Of a stretch of DNA of 64,000 nucleotides, positions 31,088 through 43,040 are shown in pieces. The position numbers were made by a program, and so were the translations under genes. The notes under the pieces are model-generated. The model was not told the DNA's origin and did not search any database. It worked only from the letters and a program-made list of their open reading frames with translations. Position 1 is the first letter of the stretch, and each line of letters begins with the position of its first letter. Source of the DNA: Ceratothoa steindachneri (lineage: Eukaryota > Arthropoda > Malacostraca > Isopoda > Cymothoidae); the NCBI GenBank assembly GCA_963969495.1, contig OZ018324.1, forward strand, positions 139,868,355 through 139,932,354, read 5' to 3'.

Positions 31088-32180
31088 TCACGCTCTTTCT
31101 TTTCTTATCCTTTTAAGCAACCTCACAGCACAAATACTTCTCAAATATTTAATTTCAATAACTTCAACCTTCCTTCTTTCGTTTGCACATCCAGAAAGAG
31201 CAGTAGAAACCACCACTCCCTCATACAATCCCTTTTGTGCCTGCCTGCCCATGCGCTTTCCTTTCGCGAGACTCCTTATCGCCCCATATGCTTGCACTCT
31301 CTTTTCAATTCGCTGCAATATTTCATTTTAACTCCTTCCATCAACTACCTTATCCACACCCAGCTCCTTAAAACAGTGCAATTCTTCCAACCACCTCCCA
31401 TTTAGCCTCAGTTGTAGCCCACTCATTTATTCCCTATTGTACCACATTACCTTGCTTTTGCCGTCATTGACACTAAGCTTCCTTTTCTCACACATAATCT
31501 CAAATGCATCGACCAGTGCCTGTAGTTTCTATTTTGAGTCAGCCACCAGCCCTGAATCATCAGCAAATAACAATTGTTCTAACTCATACATCTCTCCATT
31601 TTTACTTATTAATGCTGCCCCCTACCTCCCAATCTTGCTTTCCCTACGCCATTCATATACATATTGAATAGCCAGGGTGACATCACGCATCCTTATCGAA
31701 GTCCAATTTATACACTGAACCAGTCACCTTCCTTTCTCCCAAACCTCACACAGGCTTTACAATCATCATGCAGGCTTTAGATAGCTCTTATTAGTTTACA
31801 TTTAATCCCAAGAATTCTCAACACATTCCACATCCATAAATGCCATGTAAACACATTTATTCTTTTTCAGGTACTTCTCACATATATTCTACGGGGTGAA
31901 AATCTGATTTCTCCTTTCTTCCTCTCCAATCTTAATTTCAGTGCACCTTCTATGTCTTTCAAGAAAAACTAGTCCATATACCTTTCCAGGCACACTCAAC
32001 AGACTTAAAGTATTCTCCCCTTCTCTTCCTTACTTCTTCATCCTTTACTCTCATTTCTATTGCCTCTTTCTTCTTTCTCACAAAATTTACTTCGTTCAAA
32101 AATTACTTTTATTCTCTCTAAAGCACTCAGACACTCTTTCACGTAACCTATCATTCTCTTCCCTCTTTAGTTCAGCCACT
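31088..32180 (-). pseudogene. Reverse transcriptase of RTE-like element
   Basis: Minus-strand pieces include KCVYMAFMDVE (near 31850; usual YxAFxDxEKAYD), then near 31580 EQLLFADDSGLVADS with the catalytic FADD box intact. These are followed by EKRKLSVNDGKSKVM, and in the 31318-31088 frame by YEGVVVSTALSG and VEVIEIKYLRSICAV (usual LYEKVVVPTxLYGSE and xExxxMKxLRSIxGV). The palm is thus complete in order but split over at least four frames with stops. Confidence 0.85.
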
Positions 32181-32187
32181 AGATTTT

Positions 32188-33205
32188 TCATGTCCTGGCG
32201 CTTCCGTCTATACTTTTCCTTATTTTCTGCGATTTATTCTGCCTATACCCGTTGAACATTTCAGGCTTCTCTTTCACTATCTCTTCCACTTCAGTATTCC
32301 ACCATTCGCTACCCTTCTTAACTCTTACTTCTTCAAGCACCCAAAGTCCACGTGCTTGTCTGGCAGCTTCTGCTATGCGTTCACGCATCAACCCAAACCC
32401 TCAGACTATCTTATCACTTCCTACTGCCTTGTAACCAACTAATGGTGTTCTTCCGTCCACCTTGCTTCTTTTAGCTTCTCCAACCTTACCATCTCCTTGT
32501 TTGTCAGTCTCCTTCGTTTGCCAACCTATTCACTCTTTACTCTTAATTCTGCTATCACCAGTTGATGGTCGTATAATTCTCCCACCATCACCCTCTCTAC
32601 ATCTAAATCCAAACTCTATTCACTTTCTCTGCTCCTATCAGAACATAGTCTAACAAGCTCCTTTGATCCTCAATCATCCTTTTCTCCATCTGCCTACCCA
32701 GTCTTTCTTAAGTATACTTCTTGTGTTCTTTCTTTTTAAACCAAGTGGTTCCATCTCTCTTTAAACCCACATTTCCACGAGCCTTCCACCATTAACATTC
32801 TCTACCGGCACTCCGTATCCCTACTACCCCATTTGCTTTAAAGTAACCTATTACAACTACTTTCTCATTTACTTGCATACATATTTTCAGCTATTCCCAA
32901 AACACTTCTTTCACACTTTCAGTTTTACCAATATGTGGACCATACACACTAACTATCACTACCTTTCCTATCTGAACTTCACTCGCACTCACAACACTCT
33001 TGAATTTAACCTCTTTGTACATTCTTACACAGTCCCACACTTCCTCACTCATAAGTACAATCACCCCATGCTTCACTCTCATTCTCTCATTTACTCTATA
33101 TTTTATCGTTTTCGCCCCACCAAACCCTTCTATACCTTTTCTTTTCAACTTAGTTTCACCTCTTTTCCTACTCCCTCCACTTTCACGCACATTCAAACAC
33201 CCCAA
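32188..33205 (-). pseudogene. AP-endonuclease and linker of RTE-like element
   Basis: The first frame reads LNVRESGGSRKRGETKLKRK, then KHGVIVLMSEEVWDCVRMYK and VVIVSVYGPHIGKTE, the endonuclease start. The ETK Glu is kept, but about 20 residues that normally precede it are missing. Near 32760-32600 TTWFKKKEHKKYT and SLLDYVLIGAE match the NTWFxKKxxxKxTW and SxIDYVLI motifs. At 32391-32188 a frame reads AARQARGLWVLEEVRVKKGS and EWWNTEVEEIVKEKPEMF, the WW..EV linker typical of this family. Confidence 0.85.
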
Positions 33206-33219
33206 ACTGAGGCACCGTA

Positions 33220-34545
33220 GTGCCTTTGACCTCTCATGGCAATTAGGGGAATAATTGCAGAAGCAAGGATTCCTAGCACCCTATTTCCGACCGCTGTTTG
33301 ACCTAAAGCAGGCGATGGGCTCGCAAAACTTCACTTACCTTACTGGGTGGTGTCATTCCACTATTGCACGTCATTTTAAAGGATTAAATAACCTCAACTA
33401 AAAGGATAATCCAACAATTGCAAGCGCTTTCGTCCGTCAATTTCCAGGTGGCACAAAATATTTCAGAGAACGAAACTTCGATTTTATGAGGAAAAGATAA
33501 ATCGCCATTGATAATCTGACATTTAAGCCGACACTTTGTCATAATAAACGTATATACATAAGCAATCTAATAAAATATTCAATAATTAGTGTTATTTTAA
33601 GGTTAAATTATTTCACTAAGTTAAATTTATACTCATGAGTGTATGCTTCTGAAGATAAAGAAAGAGATACGTTAGTTCACTGGTACATAGAACTTGGTCT
33701 TATCCATAATTACGAGCTTTTGTGGCACAAGTGCCCAAATTTTCAAAATTATTTACATTAACTTTGAGAATTTTCATAAATATCTATATCGGATACAGAA
33801 AAATTTGGTTCCTGCCGCTTCCATCCGCCCAAAACCTCCAATTTTTATGAAATCCTAATACTAGTTTAGAATCTTTTAAATATAACCGGCCGGAACCAGT
33901 ATTTTACCTTATATATTACCAGCTACCGTTAAACCTTTTCTCTTATATTGTAGCTTTTTATTTTTATTTACAAACTTTATTCATTTTTACCCATCATTCA
34001 TGAAGAAGTGGATGTTCTTTCCCTGTTCAATGTAGTAACGTGTTGCGTTTCTCCTCGTATATATTGCCGGCTTCAGGAAGCAGAATTTCAGAGAAGAAGC
34101 AGGAGGAAACAAACACTTTTTAATAACATTTAGAAGTTATTCTATGAAGTAAGTTGAATTCTTCTAATATTTCTGTTTTAAAGCATTGGTATATTTGTCC
34201 CTCCCATTATATATTTCAGGTAGAATTTCTGCGGCTGTTTTAGATTATTTTTTAATTTTAAGCCTCGTATTTCTATATAAAAAACTTCCTGTGTTTCAGT
34301 ATCATATTCAGATTAGCAGTGAATAATTCCTTCTGTAGCGCGGTATTTTCCTTTTTATTTAAGTTTCGGTATTTTGTATCTGATCTTCAGTTTCCTTGGT
34401 GTTGCCATCATAAGCTTTGACATAAATATTATTAATATCATATTCTTTCTATACGTTTCATGATTCTTAATAATTTTATTCAGAAGCTATCATTTGAAAA
34501 ACTACTTCATCACTTTCATGAAAATTTGAGCCTTCTCCTAACATA
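33220..34545. other. AT-rich sequence, nothing recognised
   Basis: This 1.3 kb has no open frame above 60 codons except at its first bases, where one runs out of the RTE-like element. No repeat or motif was identified. Confidence 0.45.
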
Positions 34546-34548
34546 TAT

Positions 34549-34550
<2 letters not shown>

Positions 34551-34590
<40 letters not shown>
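34551..34590. repeat. (TA)n microsatellite
   Basis: This is an uninterrupted TA dinucleotide run of about 40 bp. It directly precedes the left arm of the inverted repeat at 34593. Confidence 0.97.
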
Positions 34591-34592
<2 letters not shown>

Positions 34593-34595
<3 letters not shown>

Positions 34596-34737
34596 AATGC
34601 AATGTCCAACGGAGAAAAATGAAAAGGTGTTTCCAAGTACTTTGGAACTTTATTAAGTTCCTTATCAAGGAACTTAATAAAGTTCGAAAGTACTTGGAAA
34701 CACCTTTTCATTTTTTCCTGCGGGACATTGCATTCAT
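34593..34737. mobile_element. 145 bp near-perfect inverted repeat (hairpin element)
   Basis: The left arm starts ATGAATGCAATGTCC and the right arm ends with its reverse complement GGACATTGCATTCAT. The arms contain AAAAGGTGTTTCCAAGTACT, then AACTTTATTAAGTTCCTT, and meet at a centre of about 3 bp near 34665. By eye about 65 of 71 positions pair, most mismatches being in one short internal patch. The element is placed exactly between two (TA)n tracts. It has the shape of a foldback or hairpin-type MITE, or a satellite hairpin unit. It carries no protein of its own. Confidence 0.9.
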
Positions 34738-34771
34738 TTGCCACCCTCACGTGATACTTTGTGAGTTTTTC

Positions 34772-34776
<5 letters not shown>

Positions 34777-34869
<93 letters not shown>
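34777..34869. repeat. (TA)n microsatellite, about 93 bp
   Basis: This is a pure TA dinucleotide tract. It lies 40 bp after the inverted repeat. Together with 34551-34590 it may be the two halves of one TA-rich target split by insertion of the hairpin, or TA expansion may have started at TA target duplications. Confidence 0.97.
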
Positions 34870-34870
<1 letters not shown>

Positions 34871-35049
34871 CTTACCGGAAAATCACATAAGTGATACAAG
34901 GGGAAGGGACGGAATTAATAGCCCAAGTATATTAAACTGGTATCTAAACCTGTTATATCAACTCTGCAATAGATTACGTGAACCGTTTACAAACTTCTCC
35001 GCCACCCATTCTGAAACCCCCGACCAAATTTTACACGTTACTTGGTAGG

Positions 35050-35380
35050 CAGTTTAGAATGACCGATCCAGCTCGGTGATCGGTTTCTGAGAGGTTAGGG
35101 TCACCACAGGTAACATCTTGTCGTAGTAGTGTTTGGTTCCGTGATCCTAATGAGCACCAGGGCGAGCTCGGGGAGATTCAGGGGTAGAAGAAAAGGGGCC
35201 AACAAAATGGTAGAGAAAAGATTATTATAAAGGCACGACGGAAACCATGGGTACATTGAGGGAGATTTGGTACGTGAGACGGCATTTAGGAGTTAGCGAA
35301 AGAGAGAAGAGAGAAAAAGTTGTGGCCGGACGGGGCACTGATTCCCGTCAGGACAGTTGCTAGAGAAACATATCTTCGGG
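35050..35380 (-). mobile_element. Solo 5' region resembling F2 (with an F1-like outer block)
   Basis: On the minus strand the inner part reads GTGGTGACCCTAACCTCTCA and then GATCACCGAGCTGGATCGGTC. This matches the 5' region of both F2 copies (GTGGTGACCTTAACCACTCT at 40541 and GGGGTGACCCCAACCGCTCA at 61936, each followed by an AAGC-TGATCCG string). The outer part (35327-35375, plus strand GGCCGGACGGGGCACTGATT and GTCAGGACAGTTGC) matches the outermost part of the F1 5' region at 26335-26395. No gag follows; the sequence meets unrelated DNA and the (TA)n tract about 180 bp further on. Confidence 0.6.
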
Positions 35381-38300
35381 CCCCTTACGAGTTCATTAGT
35401 GTGCTGGCCTATCCAGGGTTATAGCCATTGGCAGACAACACTCCGATCAACTTGTATTTCTGGAAGGAGAGGGAGAGCTTTATCTCCCTCAGCGCGGGCT
35501 GCTCAGTCTCCTTCGTTTATGTTTCTACGTTTTTCTCTCTCTCGTTCGTAAATTGCAACGTAGCTTGCCCACGTTTCGAGTAGCTTCCAAATAGAGACAT
35601 TCATCTTACTAACTAAAGTTTTAAAATTTTTATCCCGCTCTGGCTTCTGCTGCCCACCTATAGTGCTTATGGAAACTCTTCAACGGGTGAGATGCTATTT
35701 CTATCATATTGCAGCCCTTCTGGTGTGAAGAGTGCAATTGTGCCTTCTTTACCATCGAAATATTTTTATAGTAATATTAGGGAATCTTTGGACAATTATT
35801 GTAGTTTTTATTGGTCGGATTTTATGATAGTTTTTATATGATTTATCTCGGGATGGAAGTTTTCCCCTCTCGTTTCCCCGCCACCTCGATGGATAGGGAA
35901 ATTTCCCGAGGAAGAAGTGATGATAGATGGATGAGATGAATCCGGCGGGCATCCTCACGGGGGGTTAATCATGACGGACTAATTGCCAACGCCGTCCCCC
36001 CGAAGTTCTTTTAAACGCCACTGCTCTCCCCATAGATAGAAAGGGTTATATTTCCTTATTTGTTCCTGAGTGAACCCCTGCTGAAATGAGGAGCCAAGGA
36101 TGCATTCATCCCTTGTCCGGAAAATTTGTGACATTTTTATCGGCTGTGAGCTAATCCTCAAACCAGCTTCCCCTAATGCACTTAATTTTGTCGTAGCAAC
36201 TGCATAATATAATTTGGCGAAACATGAATAGCAATCCTCCCTCAGCTCTTTCAGCATTTTAGGCGGGGAGGGAGGGGAGGGTTTTTAAGCAGTCATCTGC
36301 CTAAGTGTGGTAGATGAATGAATGATGGAAGGTACATTAATAGGTATATCTCTCTTTTGTTGCAACTGAATTCCCCCAAAGGTAATAAGCCTGACGTAGG
36401 CCTTAACGTTTTCCAGCTAACCTCCTATTCTAATACCTCCTTTTCTAGTATTGTGGAGATAAATTGCTAGCGTACTTCTCTTCACCAATTTTCAAGAGTC
36501 ATATCCTAGGTAAAATGAAGTTTGTTTTTATTTTAATAGTAGTAGAGAATGATTCATTGCCGGCACAGGCCCCTATCCACTCCCTTATCCCAAGTAGAAG
36601 AGAAGGTGTGAAGACATGCTTCCGCTCAACCATTGAACAAGTTCGTTTTCGTTCTTTAATGGTTGCAATACTAGCTCCATGCTGGTGCGCTGGGTATTAA
36701 GGTTTGGTTCTATTACTGGTGAGAAGAACCTCCAGAAGAGCAACGTCATCCTTCTCCCCATCTCCCGAAGTCCACTTCCTCTGTTCCATATCTTACACTT
36801 ACCTTCCCCTTTCACCCTTCTCAATTTTTTTTTCTCTTTCTCTTTCTAATTTTTTATTAAATATACTGGAACTGAAAAATGGTTTTATCTACATGGGTTG
36901 TATTTTTCCTAAATGATATTTTATTTAAGTACAGCCATGTTGAAATACATTACTTTAAAGTAATTTAAAAACTTCCGTGCAAACTCCATTTTTAGTGTTT
37001 CCTCTTAGTTCATTAAAGTATATGTTTCTTGCACTATAAACTCTCTGAAATGCCATGCGAGAAGCATGGTTCTCCAAACTGTAGCCTAGCAACTCTTAGA
37101 GTTTGACCCTGTAATTTATTGATATTCATAGCAAAGCAGAGCTTCAATGGAAAGTGCATTGGTTTAAAATCACAGGAATAAGAGGATTTCGAGGATTAAG
37201 CACATTCTCTCCTGCTTCACAGCCAATTGTGGTAACTCCTTCTCTCCTCCCTATTTACCGATTCCACCTCTTCACCCCTCTCCCCCTTATTATCCCCCTT
37301 TATTTCATCCACACCAACTAGCCATCTCCCACCTTCCCACTTTCTCCCATCTTCCAGGTCATCCTTCTCCCCGGTATCCTTATCCCACCCGCCTTGGGGT
37401 TTAACCCCCTCCCCCAAAACCTATTGGGTGTCCTAGAGCTACACTCGGATCCGAAAAACTGGTAATCGGTTCTTAACAATCTCCTATTATATCTACGAAA
37501 CAAGTTAGAGGGGGATAAGTAACAAAAAGAGTGACATAAATTAGAACTTGTGTTTATAAATATATAGAAGAGACAATTTATTGTCTTTTACTTGGATAGT
37601 GTTGCTTTTTGTAATACGATAAGGTATTTTTTCGTCTGTTATGTTGGCATTCGTCATTTTCCTTTGTAGTAGAGTTTTATTATTTTTTTTATTTTTCCTC
37701 CCGTACATAAAACTTTGGGTTAAGAATATTCTTATCTAGTGTGTCAAATTCTATGTCCAAGTGGTCATTATGAATTAGAATCTGTTTGGATAATCGAAAT
37801 TATTCGTCAAGTGGACGTTAGAATCCCATTCTTTTCTTAAATTCACAGTGTTGAGTGTAAGCGGTCGTATTCCCTTCCTGAATGTAGACGTAAAACAGAA
37901 AAGTGAAGCAAAATATACCACCACCGTGTATCGAAAAAGATGCAAAACACCAAAAATGAGTGCACCGAGATTTATAAAAAATCGATAATGAGATCATAGA
38001 TATGAAGAGCCAACAAAAACTGCTCAACATGGACCGCACTTGAGGAAGAACTTTGACGTTCTAAACAGATCAAAATAAACAAAGGGTACGGGAGGAAAAG
38101 AAAACGAAAAAATAAAAAAAGAATACTACAAGAAAAAAATGACAAATGCATACAAGACTAACGAAAGATTACTATAAGATATCATCAAAAGCAACACTAT
38201 CAAGGAAAAAAAACAATAGGTTATATCTACAAATATACTATAAAAAACACAAAAGTCAGTAATCTATTAATAAGAAACAACCTCCGTGTAAAACAATCAA

Positions 38301-38485
38301 TCATAAAGGTAACAAATGTCTCATACATACTCGGATGCCCCGATAAGGATTAAAAGAATCATCCAATAATCAATATATTATTATGACCAATACTTCTCTC
38401 CACCGCCGCCTGACGATGGACCTGTAAGAAGGAGGAATAACTATATATTTAATATGTTACAAACAGCTGATAATACCCATAATCA
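35380..38485. other. No recognisable feature
   Basis: About 3.1 kb hold only short frames on both strands. Pyrimidine-rich stretches at 36750-36850 and 37230-37420 keep frames open by composition. A 92-codon minus-strand frame at 35979-36257 shows no motif I recognise. Nothing here supports a gene call. Confidence 0.45.
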
Positions 38486-38489
38486 CTAA

Positions 38490-38639
38490 ACCCGCAATAG
38501 AACAAAGTTTATTTCACCCTTGTATTCAAAATCAAAATCACAATGTAGCTTTCTGTACAAATCTATCAAAATATGGAATGGCTTGGACGACAATATCAAA
38601 TCCCAAACCAATTTAGCTCAATTTAAAAAAGCTCTTTAA
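38490..38639 (+). pseudogene. ORF2 C-terminus of a CR1/L2-like LINE
   Basis: A 49-codon frame between an upstream TAA and the stop at 38637-38639 reads RTKFISPLYSKSKSQCSFLY and then KSIKIWNGLDDNIKSQTNLA, ending QFKKAL. This is the characteristic end of CR1/L2/Jockey-type ORF2 proteins: SFLYxxxxxWNxLPxxI......FKxxL followed by the stop. Only the last 50 codons remain. The stop is in the expected place, so this is the genuine 3' coding end of a 5'-truncated insertion. Confidence 0.85.
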
Positions 38640-39175
38640 AACTATATAATTTCGGCTTACTAAATTTCTATTCAATTTTTGTTATTGTGTATTTATTTGT
38701 TACTGTACACTATTATACTGTGTACTATTACTTTGATTTATACATTATAAATATGTTATTATTTATATAAGACTGTTGACTATGTTAACTACAGATCTTT
38801 TGAAATAATCGCTGAAAATAAAATAGTTTTTTAATTTATCTCTAAATTTAAATAATATAATTATTCGTTATTTGCAATCTTTACAATGGTTAGGTTCTCA
38901 AATGTATACTAAGTTGTTTATATTTTTATAAACATGAAGGGATTTTATTCTTGATAATGTTATGCTTAGTTTAATGTTTTAAGTTTCTGCCCTAAAAGTC
39001 ACTGACTTATTTTGGGCCCATAACTAAACTTTGTATGTATATACATATATACGAGTATGTATAAATACTTATTGTAACTTGTCAGTAAGATTTAAAATGT
39101 AATACGCTTATACTGTACATTGGATTAATATGGAATAAATAAATAAATCAATTAAATAAATAAATAAGGGGAGAA
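38640..39175 (+). mobile_element. 3'UTR and (AATA)n tail of the CR1/L2-like LINE
   Basis: AT-rich sequence follows the ORF2 stop for about 500 bp and ends with TGGAATAAATAAATAAATC then AATTAAATAAATAAATAAGG. A short AAATA-type tandem tail after a long AT-rich 3'UTR is usual for this kind of LINE. The 3' boundary is near 39170. Confidence 0.75.
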
Positions 39176-40450
39176 CACTACCATCTAAAGAAAAAAAATG
39201 GATCTTCGCTACCTAAATTAATGGAAGCTCTTCTCATCGCAGTGATGGGCGCAAACCTTAAAACCAGCAAACTAGCCCGGTGCGAGTATTGCACCTATTA
39301 TCTCAGCTAAAAGTGAACCATACTCGGAATCCGACCTATTAAATCATCAAAGAACTAAAACGTACTTGATTCGCCCGCTTGCTCCTAGCCCACTCGCCTG
39401 AACTCTTCAAAGTTCATGACACTCCTACAGCACGAACTCATCAAATATCGAAGGAACTTCATTAATCGCAATATCTTTTTCAACAACAAGAAGGGAATAA
39501 ATCATGCCACGTATGTAAGATTGTCGCTCTCTATGACTCTTCACTCATTTGAAGTCGCATAGGTTACATGAAGAAACTAACCTAGCTGCTTGGTCATCAG
39601 GGAAATCTACCTCATCATCGCTTTTCTCCTCCGACACCTCTTCTCACCTGCTATTCATCCTAATCCATCTTATCATACCAACACCACATCGGGCTTTTAT
39701 TTCCTTAATATGCGTGGCTAAATTCACCAACTTTCTTTGCCTCTGATGCAAATCGTCTGGTTGGTGAAGCTGCCAATCGTGACCTAGTTCAAACTATGCA
39801 TTTCAATTTGAAAAGGCATATTGTGCGGCTCCGATGAAACAAATCATGTTTGAGGAATACCCCAGTTCTAAACTCGGGGTCCCTGAAGTTCTGGAAAATG
39901 GGACATTATCCTTAAACTCTGGTGATCGGGCAAAGACCAGAGATGGACATTTAACCGCGTCTGTTTAAGCAGGTGCATTGAAAAATAACCAAAACCCCAG
40001 GACCCAAGAAGGCAGCAACACCGGTGGTGGAAGTTGATTCGACCACCATCCGGCCAAAATTCCGTCATGAGTCATCCCTCGTTGGATTCCACCCAGGTTA
40101 ATCCAGTCATCCTATAACACATGCATGCAAGTAACCCCAAGCTGGTTTAAAAAAGCCCCAATTGAGGCAGTGGAAACTCACCACTCATAGAAATGAGAAA
40201 CAAACACATAATATATATCTTCCCATGCAAAAAGTAATATACAGTTTGGTATTTAATTAACCTACCAATTGAAAGACCCAGTAAGAGGCAAGGCGATATG
40301 TCTTTCTGACCGCCACGCTGACAAGTCTCAGCGCTCCATCTGGCCCTACCTTGGCTAGCCTTTTCTTGGTCCGCAAACCCCTTCCTCGTCTTCAGTACCA
40401 ATTCTCTTTCACCCTGCATCGTCCTTCCATCCACAATTTTAACTCAGGTA
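39175..40450. other. Unassigned sequence upstream of the F2 element
   Basis: Short frames only. Around 39780-40130 the plus strand reads for about 60 codons without a stop in one frame (including EKAYCAAPMKQIMF and TRDGHL) but I do not recognise it; it could be a remnant of another gag-like region. Confidence 0.35.
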
Positions 40451-41159
40451 CTTTCTCTAGACTTTCGTCATGGACCCTTTAATCACGACCCGGTGACGTA
40501 AAGTACCTGCATAAGAATCACTGCTACGAGTCGATGCTCGGTGTGGTGACCTTAACCACTCTGGAACCAGTAACCAAGCCTGATCCGTCATCCCGTCCTG
40601 CCTACCACGCAACGTGGAGGATTTTGTCCGGGGTATTGTAAATGATGGCTACCTGGAGAAATTAAAAGATGCCCAATAAGTACAATTCCCTTGTTGGGGT
40701 GAGTGCTGACCGTAAAGGACAAGAGTGGCAAATGAATAATTTTTGCCATGGATACCTATATAAAAAACAAAAATAACTACTCAACCAACAAATCAACCAA
40801 ACAAAATACGTCAACCCTGCTGGTTCTGATACATAACTATTAAAACTACAATCAATAACAGATTTTGTGTATTACATAGAACTCCGGGAGCGACGGCAAG
40901 CCGTCTTAGGAAAAGCGCTGCCATAATTCTTTATTACCTCGTACTAAAATGAGGCCATAGTGAAATCAAAATCAAAATCATTATCCCCAAAATTACTAGC
41001 CCTCACCTTCTTAGATGAGCATGAAATAAAATCCACTCAAAAAACTGGCATAATACTAGAGTTGGCACTGCCCTAGGCATTAGGTTTATGCCTGGGCGGA
41101 AAAGGCCAGAGTCCTTCATAAGTAAAAGCATAACAAAGCTGTATGAAATGACTGCCACC

Positions 41160-41600
41160 AAATGAAGAGCGGCTCGATCTGGAGACGCTCTCCATATTGC
41201 TGGAGCAATTTTACGAATTCAAGAAGTGTTGCCCTCCCCAATCCAGTGCAGATGATGCCTTGACCTTGGTCATATGGCCAAATACTGCACGTAGGCTCGA
41301 CAACAATGCTTCACATGTTCCAATTTTGCCACATCAGCGAAAAATGCAGCAGAGGTGAACACTGCATTAACTGTAGAGAAAACCATGATGCACTCAGAAA
41401 AATATGCAAACATTACCTCTTTCAAGAAGTGCGAATTGGAATGGGCCATTATGTCATTCGCTGATATGGCAGGAAAAGGTAGATCTTGAAAAAAAGGCAG
41501 CTATACTGATGCTGCATAATTACCCTCAATCCTACAGCCTCTACCAATGGAATAATATCCCAACCAAAGGATCCAGAAGGAACACGATAAACAGTAGCAA
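41160..41600 (+). pseudogene. F2 gag zinc-knuckle region
   Basis: One frame reads CR, a stop, CLDLGHMAKYC at about 41240-41285, a C-x2-C-x4-H-x4-C knuckle whose third residue is a TGA. Further on CINCRENHDALRKICKHY (near 41365) is the third Cys/His cluster, which in intact relatives reads C(V/I)NCxGNHxxxxxxC. The frame shifts between the two. The second F2 copy has the same arrangement at 62765-62900 (CRSCLMFGHPAKYC). The frame at 41404-41604 covers only the end of this region. Confidence 0.8.
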
Positions 41601-42439
41601 CTAGCAAGAATCCCATACAAATTGCCAAAAAACAACCCACATTAGAAAGTCCTAAATCTCGACAATTCAAAATCGCTGAATCCCCAAATCTCTGGAATTT
41701 CCACTTAGCGGCTCCAAAGACGATATCACACAAGAGAACTAAACAAGGATCGCCCACCTCAATTTCTTCTACCAAAAAAATTCCAGAGTTGAAGACAACA
41801 GAAAAAACAGCAATTCTAGTGAAGAGACAGTGTACTAAAAAGATCATTTGCTTGAGTCTCCCTCTAGAACATTCCTCAATCTTAACCCAATGACACAAGA
41901 TACACACTGCTCATCGCCAAAAGAATCCAGCCAGATTGACTTGAAAATGCTCAAAGAAGCCCGGATAACAGAGGTAAACCTGGATGCTTAACATTCAGCA
42001 GACATGCACATAATAAGTATTCACCTTTACCTACACGAGCAACGGGGACTTCAGCATCTAGTGAAAAACTTAGAGTAACCGAGAGGCTTAACTAATGCTA
42101 CGGGAACAAAATAAACTCACCAATAAAGGTATCCACACAAGAGATCCCACGATGAGCATTTTCCCCCGTCTCAGAGAGGAAAATAGTCTTAACAGCAACA
42201 TCTTGTAACATAAAACAAAACCTGTAACGTCTCGAATTAACAAGAGAAAACCACTGCTTACGCAAAATGACACCAACTCAAACTCACTCCAGCTGCTCGA
42301 ACCAGACATTTCAAAAGCTAACGAGGCTAGAAACACCAAAACCATCCATCAAAACCGGTAGCTCACCAAATTTAGAGGCGTAATGTCATTAAGATAAGTC
42401 AAAATATTATAAACCCCAAGTAAACTACCTATTGCTTTT

Positions 42440-43040
42440 AATGGAACATGCGCAGCCTTCGTGCGAACTTTAAATCTCTGCAGAAATTAATAGCAAAGTT
42501 AGAGCCTATATGCATATGCATCAGCAAAACTATGTGCACTAATCTGTAAAATTTCCTAAACCTCCAATATAATGGCTAATCACCCATGTTGGCTTCAACC
42601 TAAAGCAACGCAATATACATTCGCCATAATGCCCTTCATACCACACACCAATTAAACACACTTCTATATGCAGTAGCGGTTCAAGTACAAAGTACGTCTT
42701 ACCAGTATCTGCTCACTGTACCCGTCGCCTAATCTTCACGTAAACAACGAGACTTCAAACTACTAAAACATCAGTTACTGATAGGTCGTATGACTAAAAA
42801 CAAAATTAGATGTGAAGATCGATAGCATCGAAACCCAGGGCCTTATTATCTTAAATCTCAACAGCACAACTCACTACCGCAAACAGAACAACACCTTTTC
42901 TTACATAAAACCAAGCCTTAGCGCTCCTAACTTCCTCACGGAATCATACTTGAGCACATAGCTGAATATATGTGGCAGCGTTCACTACCCCATTATAATC
43001 CAATTCCCAGCGCAAGACGTCCCGAAAACTACGAGGAAAT
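42440..43040 (+). pseudogene. F2 AP-endonuclease
   Basis: Near 42475 one frame reads SLQKLIAKLEPICICISKTM, matching SLQKIITEKDPVCLCLNETM of the second F2 copy; the ET Glu reads as Lys (SKT). Around 42660-42760 YAVAVQVQSTSYQYLLT matches the LQAVAVxVxL...YLLT segment. Near 42920-43010 SAPNFLTESYLST is followed, after a stop, by LNICGSVHYPIIIQF, where the SDH motif reads SVH. Two catalytic positions are thus lost. No frame is open for more than about 60 codons on this strand. Confidence 0.75.

Larger units (their letters stand above)
30690..33215 (-). mobile_element. RTE-like non-LTR retrotransposon spanning EN to C-terminus
   Basis: On the minus strand a single ORF2-like protein can be followed from about 33210 to 30690 across many frameshifts. 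The order is endonuclease start (33205-32891), endonuclease rest (32850-32530), linker (32391-32188), RT (about 32180-31330), thumb (31318-31088) and C-terminal segment (31046-30846). There is no RNase H. The text resembles the craniofacial development protein 2-like endonuclease/RT proteins often annotated in invertebrate genomes, which belong near the RTE group; the clade call is from memory. No poly(A) or repeat tail was clearly identified at 30690. Confidence 0.85.

Noticed and set aside
34460..35048. Frames of 70-136 codons with long Ile/Tyr runs
   Set aside because: They read through (TA)n tracts and the palindromic hairpin; the two strands give nearly the same peptide because of the inverted repeat.
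35979..36257. 92-codon minus-strand frame
   Set aside because: No motif, no conserved neighbour and no splice or codon evidence; length is compatible with chance.
41449..41907. 152-codon minus-strand frame resembling a Cys/Leu-rich membrane protein
   Set aside because: It is antisense to the F2 gag region on the plus strand, which has recognisable zinc knuckles. No independent support.
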